Assembly: GCA_947625395.1 (NCBI GenBank)
Contig: CANQOD010000082.1
Coordinates: 1-5,602 of the forward strand
Direction: 5' to 3'
DNA from: an uncultured Bacilli bacterium
GTDB taxonomy: Bacteria > Bacillota_I > Bacilli_A > RF39 > UBA660
Length of the DNA stretch: 5,602 nucleotides
The notes beneath the pieces were generated by a model. The model was given only the letters and a program-made list of their open reading frames with translations. It did no database searches and was not told where the DNA came from. Below, one piece after another: positions 1 to 5,574 of the stretch. The position numbers and the translations under genes were made by a program. Each line of letters starts with the position of its first letter. Position 1 is the first letter of the stretch.

Positions 1-655
1 TCATCTCTAATGGAATTGGAGAAGCAATGAGTTGCTTGACCACTTGCTCGGCTAAAGCCAAGCCTAAGCCTTCAACCAATCGAATCTTTCCTTTTTCCTC
101 TTTAGAAATTTGAAAGCCATCCAAATATTTTCCTTTGAGCCATTCATAGTTTTGCATATATTCTTCAAAAGTAAGAACTTGGCGATAATAGCCTTTGACA
201 TTTCCATATTCATCAAAATCAGCAATTTTTTGATAAAATTTGTCTTTCAATGTTTGTGGTGCTTGCTCATCTAAAAAGAATTCCGGATGCTTTTTTTGAT
301 AAGCTTTATCAAACGTATCTTCCTGATACCAAATGTATACTTTATCTTCTCCATTTTGGAAATAAGACAAGTCACCAACAATTTCATTGCCTTGTAAACG
401 ACTGTTTTCTAAATGTAAAAACGCATCATATTGACCTGGTAAAACATTTCTAATGACATAATGATAAGGTGTTTTTTGAGAGCCATTCCATGGAATGAAA
501 ACATCCCTTAATGAAATGCAATAACCTTTGTTTTGAATATCTAAATTTTGAATATCTTCATCGACAAAATCAGCAAAATCAGATTTTTGCTCTGTTTGTG
601 CTTCCTGTGCAAATTCCACATTCCAAATAGACTTAAATTGATTTTTTACGAACAT
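1..655 (-). CDS. Hypothetical protein, 3' end cut by the window edge
   Basis: This is an open frame of 218 codons with no stop, running off the left edge, so only the N-terminal part is visible. The ATG at 655 is chosen because GGGAG (664-668) lies 8 bases upstream. It begins MFVKNQFKSIWNVEF. I see no signal peptide and no membrane segment. The protein looks soluble and cytoplasmic, is rich in Tyr, Phe and Trp, and has acidic stretches (about residues 26-39). Residues 45-110 look like alternating beta-strand segments (for example YCISLRDVFIPW and EDKVYIWYQ). Residues 134-210 look more helical and charged. I do not recognise the family or any catalytic motif. It starts 26 bases after the ylxM stop with no terminator between, so it is probably the fourth gene of the ftsY operon, in the slot where ffh usually sits. 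It does not resemble Ffh: no P-loop GTPase motif appears in the visible 218 residues. That it is a real gene is fairly sure; its function is unknown. Confidence 0.85.
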   Translation of the reverse strand, partial: MFVKNQFKSIWNVEFAQEAQTEQKSDFADFVDEDIQNLDIQNKGYCISLRDVFIPWNGSQKTPYHYVIRNVLPGQYDAFLHLENSRLQGNEIVGDLSYFQNGEDKVYIWYQEDTFDKAYQKKHPEFFLDEQAPQTLKDKFYQKIADFDEYGNVKGYYRQVLTFEEYMQNYEWLKGKYLDGFQISKEEKGKIRLVEGLGLALAEQVVKQLIASPIPLEM

Positions 656-681
656 ACAACCATCTCCCACTTCAATTTTAA

Positions 682-990
682 TTATTTTTCTATTTCTTCC
701 AATAACCTATTTAATTGTTGTTTCACAGTCTGATTATCAGCAGTCTCTAATAGTTTTGTGATTTCTTGTTTTAAGAAATATAAATGCAGTTTCTTCTCAT
801 AATTTTCCAACTTTTTACAGACTTCTTTTACTTGCTTACAAACAGCATTCCGACTAATTCCCTCATTTTCCGCAATCTCGCCAAAAGAAAGATTATAAAA
901 ATAGTAATTTTCGAAATAGTGTTTTTGCTTTTCTGTTAAAAGCACTTGATAACAATCATAAAGTGCACTATAGTAAAGAACTTCTTCCAT
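682..990 (-). CDS. ylxM: YlxM-family helix-turn-helix protein linked to the SRP pathway
   Basis: This is a 102-residue protein of the YlxM/p13-like family, small sigma-70 region-4-like helix-turn-helix proteins encoded with ftsY and ffh in many Bacillota. Seen in the sequence: LLTEKQKHYFENYY (residues 17-30), then the helix-turn-helix around residues 34-60 with LSFGEIAENEGISRNAV, then a charged helical tail to the end. This order and length match the family, which is usually about 100-115 residues. In streptococci YlxM has been reported to bind SRP components and modulate SRP GTPase activity; a DNA-binding role is not established. The ATG at 990 shares one base with the stop of the upstream membrane protein gene (TAATG), with AGGAG (1001-1005) 10 bases upstream, so translation is probably coupled. 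Oddly, the next gene is not ffh. Family assignment is confident; the molecular role here is inferred. Confidence 0.93.
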   Translation of the reverse strand: MEEVLYYSALYDCYQVLLTEKQKHYFENYYFYNLSFGEIAENEGISRNAVCKQVKEVCKKLENYEKKLHLYFLKQEITKLLETADNQTVKQQLNRLLEEIEK

Positions 991-1283
991 TAAAATTCCA
1001 CTCCTAAGAAATTGAGAATCGAAAGAAGCACTAAAATAGCTCCAATAATACTATATAGAATCGTTCCTCCTTTTCGCTTATAAAAACGAGCATTATTGAT
1101 GGCAATTACGATAAGAGTCACACCCAACGAAAGTTCAAACCAAGGAAGTACCACTTGCTTGAAAATAGTGACCACTGCTAAAACGAGCATGGTAATGGTT
1201 AGAATGGCTTGTAAATAAAGCATTGGATACGATAACTTCGGTTGAGAATTCTCTTGTTTGTGTGACGTTTGCTTTTTAGACAT
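990..1283 (-). CDS. Small three-helix membrane protein in the ftsY operon
   Basis: This is a 97-residue hydrophobic protein that I do not recognise. A positively charged N-terminus (MSKKQTSHKQE) is followed by three predicted membrane helices at about residues 20-41, 46-66 and 73-94. The loop between helices 2 and 3 is basic (ARFYKRKGG). The positive-inside rule therefore places the N-terminus and this loop in the cytoplasm and the short C-terminus outside. There is no lipobox or catalytic motif. The ATG at 1283 is preferred over one at 1292 because the Shine-Dalgarno AGGAG (1293-1297) directly abuts the 1292 codon but sits 9 bases before 1283; with the upstream ATG the protein would have 100 residues. 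The gene overlaps the end of ftsY by 8 bases and shares one base with the start of ylxM, so it is almost certainly co-expressed with both. A role near the SRP receptor or the membrane insertion machinery is only inference from position. Confidence 0.85.
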   Translation of the reverse strand: MSKKQTSHKQENSQPKLSYPMLYLQAILTITMLVLAVVTIFKQVVLPWFELSLGVTLIVIAINNARFYKRKGGTILYSIIGAILVLLSILNFLGVEF

Positions 1284-2343
1284 CTTCTTCATCTCCTATA
1301 AAATCTTTAAATAATTCATAAATATATTTTTCAATATCAAAGACTTGTAAATCTTCTTCTCGTTCCCCTAGGCCAATATACTTTACAGGAAGTCCAACTT
1401 CTTCTTTGATAGCAAGAACAATGCCTCCTTTGGCAGTGCCATCTAATTTCGTTAGAACAATGCCTGTCAGATGAACGATTTCTTGAAAACTTTTGGCCTG
1501 TTGAATGCCATTTTGTCCAGTCGTTGCATCGAGTACAAGTAATGTTTCTTTGGGTTCCTGTTCAAGAATGCCTGCAATCACTCGATTGATTTTCTCTAAC
1601 TCCCGCATTAAATGCTCTTTGTTTTGGAGGCGCCCAGCCGTATCAATTAAAATGACATCATAGTTCTTTTCTTTACCAAGTGTCACTCCATCAAAAACGA
1701 CACTCGCAGGGTCGACTCCTTCTTCTTTGCCATAAAAGTCCACTCCGACTTTTTCGCTCCAATCTTTCAATTGGGCAGAGGCGCCAGCTCGGAAAGTATC
1801 TCCAGCAACCAATAAAACTTTCTTACCCTCTTTTTTCATCCGACTCGCTAGCTTCGCAATGGTCGTCGTTTTTCCAACCCCATTTACTCCTACAAATAAA
1901 ATCACGGTTGGTCCTTGGTCATTATAAGCAATTTTACTGGATAAGATTTCTCCACTGACATAAATCACAAACAATTCATCCACGATAACTTCTTTTAATT
2001 CTTGTGGCGTTTCTATTTTTTCTTCCCGTACCCGTTTTTTCAATTGTTCAATAAAACGCATCACTGTTTCAACACCAATGTCAGCCATAATTAAAATTTC
2101 TTCTAACTCATCAAAATAAGCATCCTCTATTTTTGCATAGCGATTCGTTAAATCTTGTAACTTTGAAACAAACGATTTTCTTGAACGAGTAAGACCTTTT
2201 TCGTAAACTTTTGCGGCTTTTTCTTCTTGTTGATGGGAAGTGGTATCTTTTTCTTTAGAAGACACAGGAAGATTTTCTGTTTTTTCTTTGGTGGGTTCTT
2301 TCTGATTGCTCCACTTTTCTTTCCATTTTGTAAAAAATCCCAT
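1276..2343 (-). CDS. ftsY: Signal recognition particle receptor FtsY (SRP GTPase)
   Basis: FtsY is the membrane-associated SRP receptor. Its NG domain forms a GTP-dependent heterodimer with Ffh to deliver ribosomes making membrane proteins to the translocon. The 355-residue protein has a short charged Lys/Glu-rich A region (about residues 1-50), a helical N domain (about 55-140) and a complete GTPase G domain. Visible motifs are the P-loop GVNGVGKT (152-159), DTFRAGA (182-188), DTAGR (234-238), TKLDGTAKGG (298-307) and the closing GLGEREEDL (324-332). The DTFRAGA and GLGEREEDL forms separate it from Ffh. The short A region is usual for Gram-positive FtsY, unlike the long acidic one in E. coli. 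Start: an in-frame GTG at 2352 lies inside the Shine-Dalgarno AGGTGA (2349-2354), so the ATG at 2343, 5 bases downstream, is the likely start (MGFFTKWKEKW). Smc, the usual upstream neighbour in many Bacillota, is absent; a divergent gene lies there instead. It leads the leftward operon. Confidence 0.98.
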   Translation of the reverse strand: MGFFTKWKEKWSNQKEPTKEKTENLPVSSKEKDTTSHQQEEKAAKVYEKGLTRSRKSFVSKLQDLTNRYAKIEDAYFDELEEILIMADIGVETVMRFIEQLKKRVREEKIETPQELKEVIVDELFVIYVSGEILSSKIAYNDQGPTVILFVGVNGVGKTTTIAKLASRMKKEGKKVLLVAGDTFRAGASAQLKDWSEKVGVDFYGKEEGVDPASVVFDGVTLGKEKNYDVILIDTAGRLQNKEHLMRELEKINRVIAGILEQEPKETLLVLDATTGQNGIQQAKSFQEIVHLTGIVLTKLDGTAKGGIVLAIKEEVGLPVKYIGLGEREEDLQVFDIEKYIYELFKDFIGDEEDV

Positions 2344-2348
2344 TTGTA

Positions 2349-2354
2349 TCACCT
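2349..2354 (-). promoter_or_regulatory. Ribosome binding site that decides the ftsY start
   Basis: The minus strand reads AGGTGA, followed by TACAA and then ATG (2343-2341). An upstream in-frame GTG (2352-2350) falls inside this Shine-Dalgarno and would itself lack one, so the shorter 355-residue FtsY is preferred. Confidence 0.8.
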
Positions 2355-2360
2355 AGGGTT

Positions 2361-2369
2361 ATTGTATCA
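2361..2369 (-). promoter_or_regulatory. Putative extended -10 promoter of the ftsY operon
   Basis: The minus strand reads TGATACAAT: a -10 hexamer TACAAT (2366-2361, 5 of 6 to TATAAT) preceded by TG at the extended -10 position. A -35 box at 17 bases spacing (2389-2384, TTTTCT) is poor, which fits extended -10 promoters. Transcription would begin near 2354-2355, right at the Shine-Dalgarno, giving a leader of only about 12 bases. Because the upstream gene is divergent, ftsY needs a promoter in this gap. The exact site is inferred. Confidence 0.5.
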
Positions 2370-2387
2370 AAATCTGATAGAAAAGAA

Positions 2388-2429
2388 AAGAAAGCAGCAA
2401 AAAATTAAGATGTTTTTTATTGCTTTTTT
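2388..2429. repeat. AT-rich imperfect inverted repeat between divergent promoters
   Basis: Bases 2388-2404 are complementary to 2413-2429 at 14 of 17 positions, with two further G-T pairs and one mismatch (C2398 opposite A2419). The loop is TTAAGATG (2405-2412). The core is AAAGCAGCAAAAAA against TTTTTTATTGCTTT. It lies between the two outward-facing -10 boxes and covers the place where the rightward -35 would be. It could be an operator, a curved A-tract activator of both promoters, or a chance product of A and T runs. As a terminator it would make little sense, since no gene points into it. Confidence 0.5.
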
Positions 2430-2432
2430 CGT

Positions 2433-2438
2433 TATAAT
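2433..2438 (+). promoter_or_regulatory. Putative -10 box of the glycosyltransferase gene
   Basis: A perfect TATAAT lies 8 bases before the Shine-Dalgarno. No good -35 box is seen 16-18 bases upstream (ATGTTT or TGTTTT). Transcription would start near 2445, so the leader would be about 14 bases and begin almost at the ribosome binding site. The call is plausible because this is the only gap upstream of the gene, but single AT-rich hexamers are easy to find here. Confidence 0.45.
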
Positions 2439-2445
2439 AAAAATA

Positions 2446-2452
2446 GAGGTGA
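2446..2452 (+). promoter_or_regulatory. Ribosome binding site fixing a TTG start
   Basis: GAGGTGA matches the canonical Shine-Dalgarno and lies 6 bases before the TTG at 2459. It supports the non-ATG start, since the next in-frame ATG is more than 70 bases further in and would remove the first membrane helix. Confidence 0.8.
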
Positions 2453-2458
2453 TTTCTT

Positions 2459-3802
2459 TTGAAAAAATTAGAAAAGTTTCTGCCATTCTTCCTTGGCATT
2501 TTGCTTTTGTTTCCACTCTTTTATCCCCTTACAAAAATGGGAGTTCTTCCTTTTCTTCTCCTTCTTTTCATGCTTTATCTGTTTCTAAAAAAAGGCGAAT
2601 GCAAAAAGAGTGCCATTTTTATCTTTCTTTTTTCATTCTGTCTTCGAATGGTAGTAATTCTTCTTGTGAATACCCCGCTGGAGCACGATTTTAAAACAAT
2701 GTTTGAAGCGGCAAGCGCTATCAATCGAGGGGCTTTTGACGTCATTAAGACTTCCGATTATTTTCAATTGTTTGGCTACCAATTAGGACATACCCTTTAT
2801 ATGAGTTTCTTTTTAAAAATCTTCAAAAGTGCCTTCTTCTTATATGTTTTGAACGGTTTGTTCTCTAGTGGAATTGTTCTGTTGATTTACTTAATTGGCA
2901 AAGATTTTGTGAAAGAAAAAACAGCGATGGCCTTTAGTTTGCTTTATAGTCTTTTTCCTTTTCCTTTGCTTTTAAACACGGTTCTTACGAATCAACATCA
3001 TTCCACTTTCTTTTTCTTACTAGCCATTTATTTTCTTCTTCACTTAAAACAAGAAAAAGAGTCCTGGTGGAAAAAAGGAATCCTAGTGGGAACCTGTTTA
3101 GGAATTAGTCATATTCTTCGTCCTGAAGGGATGGTATTTTTCGTTGCCTTTCTTGTCTATCTTCTCTTTTCTCTAACAAAGAAAAACAAAAAGCAACTGC
3201 TGTTAATGGGAAGTACGGTCATTCTTTGCTTTCTAGTGCTTACTTCTCTTGCTTCGTTTGGCATTAAAAGTCTAGGACTCAATCCAAATGGTCTTCGAAA
3301 CAACGACCCTTATTGGAAATTTATTGTTGGCCTGAATGCCACAACCAATGGTGCTTACAGTGAAAATGACCAAAAACTCTATACCTTTGGAAATACTAAA
3401 CAAGCTTTAGAACTGATTCGCAATCGTACATTAGGAAACATGACGCAGCTTCCTCTCTTATTTTTAAAGAAAGAGGTCATTCTCTTTACAAAGTCAGACC
3501 TTTCTTGGTCCATTGGTTATTTTCAACAAAGTGGAAAGGCAGAGCTTTATCAATTTTTAACAAATCTGAATCAATGTTTTATTTACTTCTTTCTCATTTT
3601 TGCTATCTTAGGTTGTTTCGTGAAACAAAAAAAGAAAGAAAGCTTGTTCCTCATTCTTCTTATAGGCGTCTACTTTGGTGTTTACTTATTGATTGAAGTG
3701 ATGCCAAGATATGCATATAGTATCCAACCCATCTTACTCATTCTTGGTATGATTGGTTGGGATAGTCTTAGAGAATGGAAGAAAAAAGGGCTTCAAAAGT
3801 AA
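2459..3802 (+). CDS. Multi-pass GT-C glycosyltransferase, family 39/PMT-like
   Basis: This is a 447-residue integral membrane protein with about 11 predicted helices, resembling the GT-C glycosyltransferases (GT39/PMT/ArnT-like) of Gram-positive bacteria. These take a sugar from a polyprenyl-phosphate donor and transfer it to an acceptor outside the membrane. Helices lie at about residues 7-24, 28-44 and 51-70. The first extracellular loop carries the acidic motif EHDFKTMFEAA (75-85), with D77 the likely catalytic acid. More helices follow between 126 and 266, with ILRPEG (219-224) in a position typical of the family. An extracytoplasmic segment of about 100 residues (267-372) contains NPNGLRNNDPYW and GLNATTNGAYSEND. 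Three final helices follow, with MPRYAYSIQP (415-424) matching the conserved Arg-Tyr region. The start is TTG at 2459, supported by the Shine-Dalgarno at 2446-2452. It appears to be a single-gene unit: divergent from ftsY and ended by a hairpin. Donor and acceptor cannot be read from the sequence; a cell-wall polymer or surface protein is a guess. Confidence 0.85.
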   Translation: MKKLEKFLPFFLGILLLFPLFYPLTKMGVLPFLLLLFMLYLFLKKGECKKSAIFIFLFSFCLRMVVILLVNTPLEHDFKTMFEAASAINRGAFDVIKTSDYFQLFGYQLGHTLYMSFFLKIFKSAFFLYVLNGLFSSGIVLLIYLIGKDFVKEKTAMAFSLLYSLFPFPLLLNTVLTNQHHSTFFFLLAIYFLLHLKQEKESWWKKGILVGTCLGISHILRPEGMVFFVAFLVYLLFSLTKKNKKQLLLMGSTVILCFLVLTSLASFGIKSLGLNPNGLRNNDPYWKFIVGLNATTNGAYSENDQKLYTFGNTKQALELIRNRTLGNMTQLPLLFLKKEVILFTKSDLSWSIGYFQQSGKAELYQFLTNLNQCFIYFFLIFAILGCFVKQKKKESLFLILLIGVYFGVYLLIEVMPRYAYSIQPILLILGMIGWDSLREWKKKGLQK

Positions 3803-3810
3803 ATCGTACG

Positions 3811-3840
3811 AAGAGAAGAACTGGACAATTCTTCTCTTTT
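3811..3840 (+). terminator. Terminator-like hairpin after the glycosyltransferase gene
   Basis: AAGAGAAGAA (3811-3820) and TTCTTCTCTT (3829-3838) form a perfect 10-base-pair stem with the 8-base loop CTGGACAA. The stem is followed by a short T run, and the hairpin begins 8 bases after the upstream stop codon. The stem has only three G-C pairs and the T tract is brief, so termination may be partial. The loop holds the -35 box of the next promoter. Confidence 0.55.
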
Positions 3841-3850
3841 ATAGTATAAT
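3822..3850 (+). promoter_or_regulatory. Sigma-A type promoter of the RNase J gene
   Basis: The -35 box TGGACA (3822-3827, 5 of 6 to TTGACA) and a perfect -10 box TATAAT (3845-3850) are separated by exactly 17 bases. This is the best promoter in the window. Transcription would begin near 3857, giving a leader of about 47 bases. The -35 lies in the loop of the preceding hairpin. Confidence 0.75.
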
Positions 3851-3883
3851 CTAAATCGGTTAGTTCTTTAAGTAACTGGAAAG

Positions 3884-3891
3884 AAAGGAGA
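3884..3891 (+). promoter_or_regulatory. RNase J ribosome binding site with long spacer
   Basis: AAAGGAGA is a good Shine-Dalgarno, but 12 bases separate it from the ATG at 3904, more than the usual 5-9. No in-frame ATG, GTG or TTG lies between, so the ATG at 3904 stands. Confidence 0.7.
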
Positions 3892-3903
3892 TTTTTATTT
3901 ATT

Positions 3904-5574
3904 ATGAATAAACCAAATGAAACAAAGGTTATTGTTTTAGGTGGTTTAGGAGAAGTCGGAAAAAACATGTATTGTATAATGCATGATGATGAAATTATTG
4001 TAATTGATGCCGGAGTGAGTTTCCCTGAAGGTGAACTTTTGGGAATCGACTATGTATTACCAGATTATTCTTTTTTAAAACTCAATGAACAAAAAATTAA
4101 AGCTTTATTCATTACTCATGGTCATGAAGATCATATTGGAGCCATTCCATTTTTACTTCAAAATGTGAATATTCCTGAAATTTATGCGCCAAATCAAGCG
4201 AAAGAATTAATCGCTTTAAAACTAGAAGACCGTAATATTCGTTATGACCATTTAAAAGTTTATAATGAAGATACCATTATTAAGTTTAAACATATGCAGG
4301 TTGAGTTTTTTAGAACGACACACTCCATTCCTGATTCTCATGGAATTTTAGTGAAAACACCAAATGGTAATATTGTCACAACAGGTGACTTTAAATTCGA
4401 CTTAACTCCTATAGGACCTATGGCAGATCTTTACAAAATGGCAATTATTGGACATGAAGGGGTTGACTTGCTTATTAGTGATAGTACCAATGCTCTTGAC
4501 GAGGGAATGTCAGTGAGTGAAAGTCGTGTCGATGATGCGCTCACAGATATTTTCAATCGTTATAAATATAACCGCATTATTATCGCAACCTTTGCTTCCA
4601 ATATTTACCGTTTAAAACATATTTTTGAATCTTGTTATCAACATGGTCGTAAAATTTGTGTGTTTGGAAGAAGCATGCAAAATAATATTGATATTTCTAT
4701 TAAAGGTGGATATATCGACCACAAAGAGCTGTTAGTCAGTGCAGAGGTGGCCAATACATTAAAGCCTGGTGAAGTGACAATTCTATGTACGGGTAGTCAA
4801 GGGGAACCACTGGCTGCACTTTCAAGAATTGCGGATGGAACACACAAACAAATTAAATTAAGACCTGATGATATTGTCATTTTTTCAAGTAGTGCTATCC
4901 CAGGAAATGCTTTAAGTATTTCTAAAACGATTAACAAACTTTACTTGAAAGGTGTCCAAGTCTTTACCAATATGTTATATAGTGATTTACATACTTCTGG
5001 ACATGCCAAGCAAGAGGAATTGAAATTAATGATTCGGTTAATTAATCCAAAATATCTCATGCCATTTCATGGAGACTACAGAATGTTAAAACGACATGCG
5101 AATCTTGGGGTTGAATGTGGAATTCCAGAAGAAAACACATTTGTCTTAAAAAATGGTGACAGTTTAATTTTAAAAAATCATCAAATTGAAAAAGGCGAAA
5201 GCTATCCAAATAGTGACATCTATGTTGATGGAAATCGAGTTGGAGAAATCAGTGGAACTGTTTTACGAGATCGTAAAGTGATGGCAAGTGATGGAATCTT
5301 AGTTGTCATTGCCAATATTCATATGCAAAAACGCGAACTATTAATTAAGCCAAATATTACAACGAGAGGCTTTATTATGGTCAATGAAAATGAAGAACTA
5401 CTCAAAAAGATTGAACAACAAGCGACCAAAACAATTAAGTTAAAGCTAGCAGACCATAGTAGTAGTTATACGGATATTAAAAACCAAATTGTCGCTGATT
5501 TATGTCCATATATTTTAGAGCTTACTGGTAGAAGACCGATTATTCTGCCGGTTATTCTAGATGTGAAGAAATAA
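3904..5574 (+). CDS. rnj: Ribonuclease J (metallo-beta-lactamase/beta-CASP RNase)
   Basis: RNase J is a cytoplasmic zinc-dependent ribonuclease with endonuclease and 5'-to-3' exonuclease activity, central to mRNA decay and RNA maturation in Bacillota. The 556-residue length matches the family (B. subtilis J1 is 555). Seen: a metallo-beta-lactamase core with GGLGEVGKN (13-21), the metal motif HGHEDH (72-77), H140 in TTHSIPDS, D162 in TGDFKFD, the beta-CASP region with SDSTN (192-196) and TGSQGEP (296-302), HTSGH (363-367) and H389 in PFHGDYRM. The C-terminal domain includes VLRDRKVMASDG (453-464), TTRGF (486-490) and GRRPIILPVILDV. All expected metal ligands are present, so it should be active. 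The intact HGHEDH resembles J1 rather than B. subtilis J2, which has a degenerate HGHDEN, but which paralogue this is cannot be fixed from one gene. No rpoY-like gene precedes it, although rpoY often accompanies rnjA. The gene has its own promoter at 3822-3850; the 28 bases after its stop show no complete terminator. Confidence 0.96.
   Translation: MNKPNETKVIVLGGLGEVGKNMYCIMHDDEIIVIDAGVSFPEGELLGIDYVLPDYSFLKLNEQKIKALFITHGHEDHIGAIPFLLQNVNIPEIYAPNQAKELIALKLEDRNIRYDHLKVYNEDTIIKFKHMQVEFFRTTHSIPDSHGILVKTPNGNIVTTGDFKFDLTPIGPMADLYKMAIIGHEGVDLLISDSTNALDEGMSVSESRVDDALTDIFNRYKYNRIIIATFASNIYRLKHIFESCYQHGRKICVFGRSMQNNIDISIKGGYIDHKELLVSAEVANTLKPGEVTILCTGSQGEPLAALSRIADGTHKQIKLRPDDIVIFSSSAIPGNALSISKTINKLYLKGVQVFTNMLYSDLHTSGHAKQEELKLMIRLINPKYLMPFHGDYRMLKRHANLGVECGIPEENTFVLKNGDSLILKNHQIEKGESYPNSDIYVDGNRVGEISGTVLRDRKVMASDGILVVIANIHMQKRELLIKPNITTRGFIMVNENEELLKKIEQQATKTIKLKLADHSSSYTDIKNQIVADLCPYILELTGRRPIILPVILDVKK

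Noticed and set aside
250..453. Plus-strand frame opposite the left-edge gene
   Set aside because: The minus-strand frame is open for 218 codons with a good ribosome binding site and follows ylxM closely. The plus frame has neither context nor recognisable features.
1..655. The left-edge gene considered as ffh from the usual ftsY-ylxM-ffh order
   Set aside because: The translated N-terminal 218 residues show no SRP GTPase P-loop, DTAGR or N-domain pattern, so it is not Ffh.
1680..1958. Plus-strand frame inside ftsY
   Set aside because: It is entirely antisense to the conserved GTPase domain of FtsY and shows no independent coding signals.
2388..2429. The intergenic inverted repeat read as a rho-independent terminator
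   Set aside because: Both flanking genes point away from it, so there is no transcript to end. The stem is nearly all A-T with a mismatch, so I kept it only as a repeat of unknown role.
2227..2694. Open frame of 155 codons on the plus strand spanning the ftsY start and the glycosyltransferase start
   Set aside because: It overlaps two well-supported genes, has no family features and reads as low-complexity Phe/Lys/Ser sequence from AT-rich DNA. It is a shadow frame.
3768..3968. Minus-strand frame across the gap between the glycosyltransferase and RNase J genes
   Set aside because: It overlaps the end of one gene, the terminator, the rnj promoter and the conserved start of RNase J. I see no ribosome binding site or family match.
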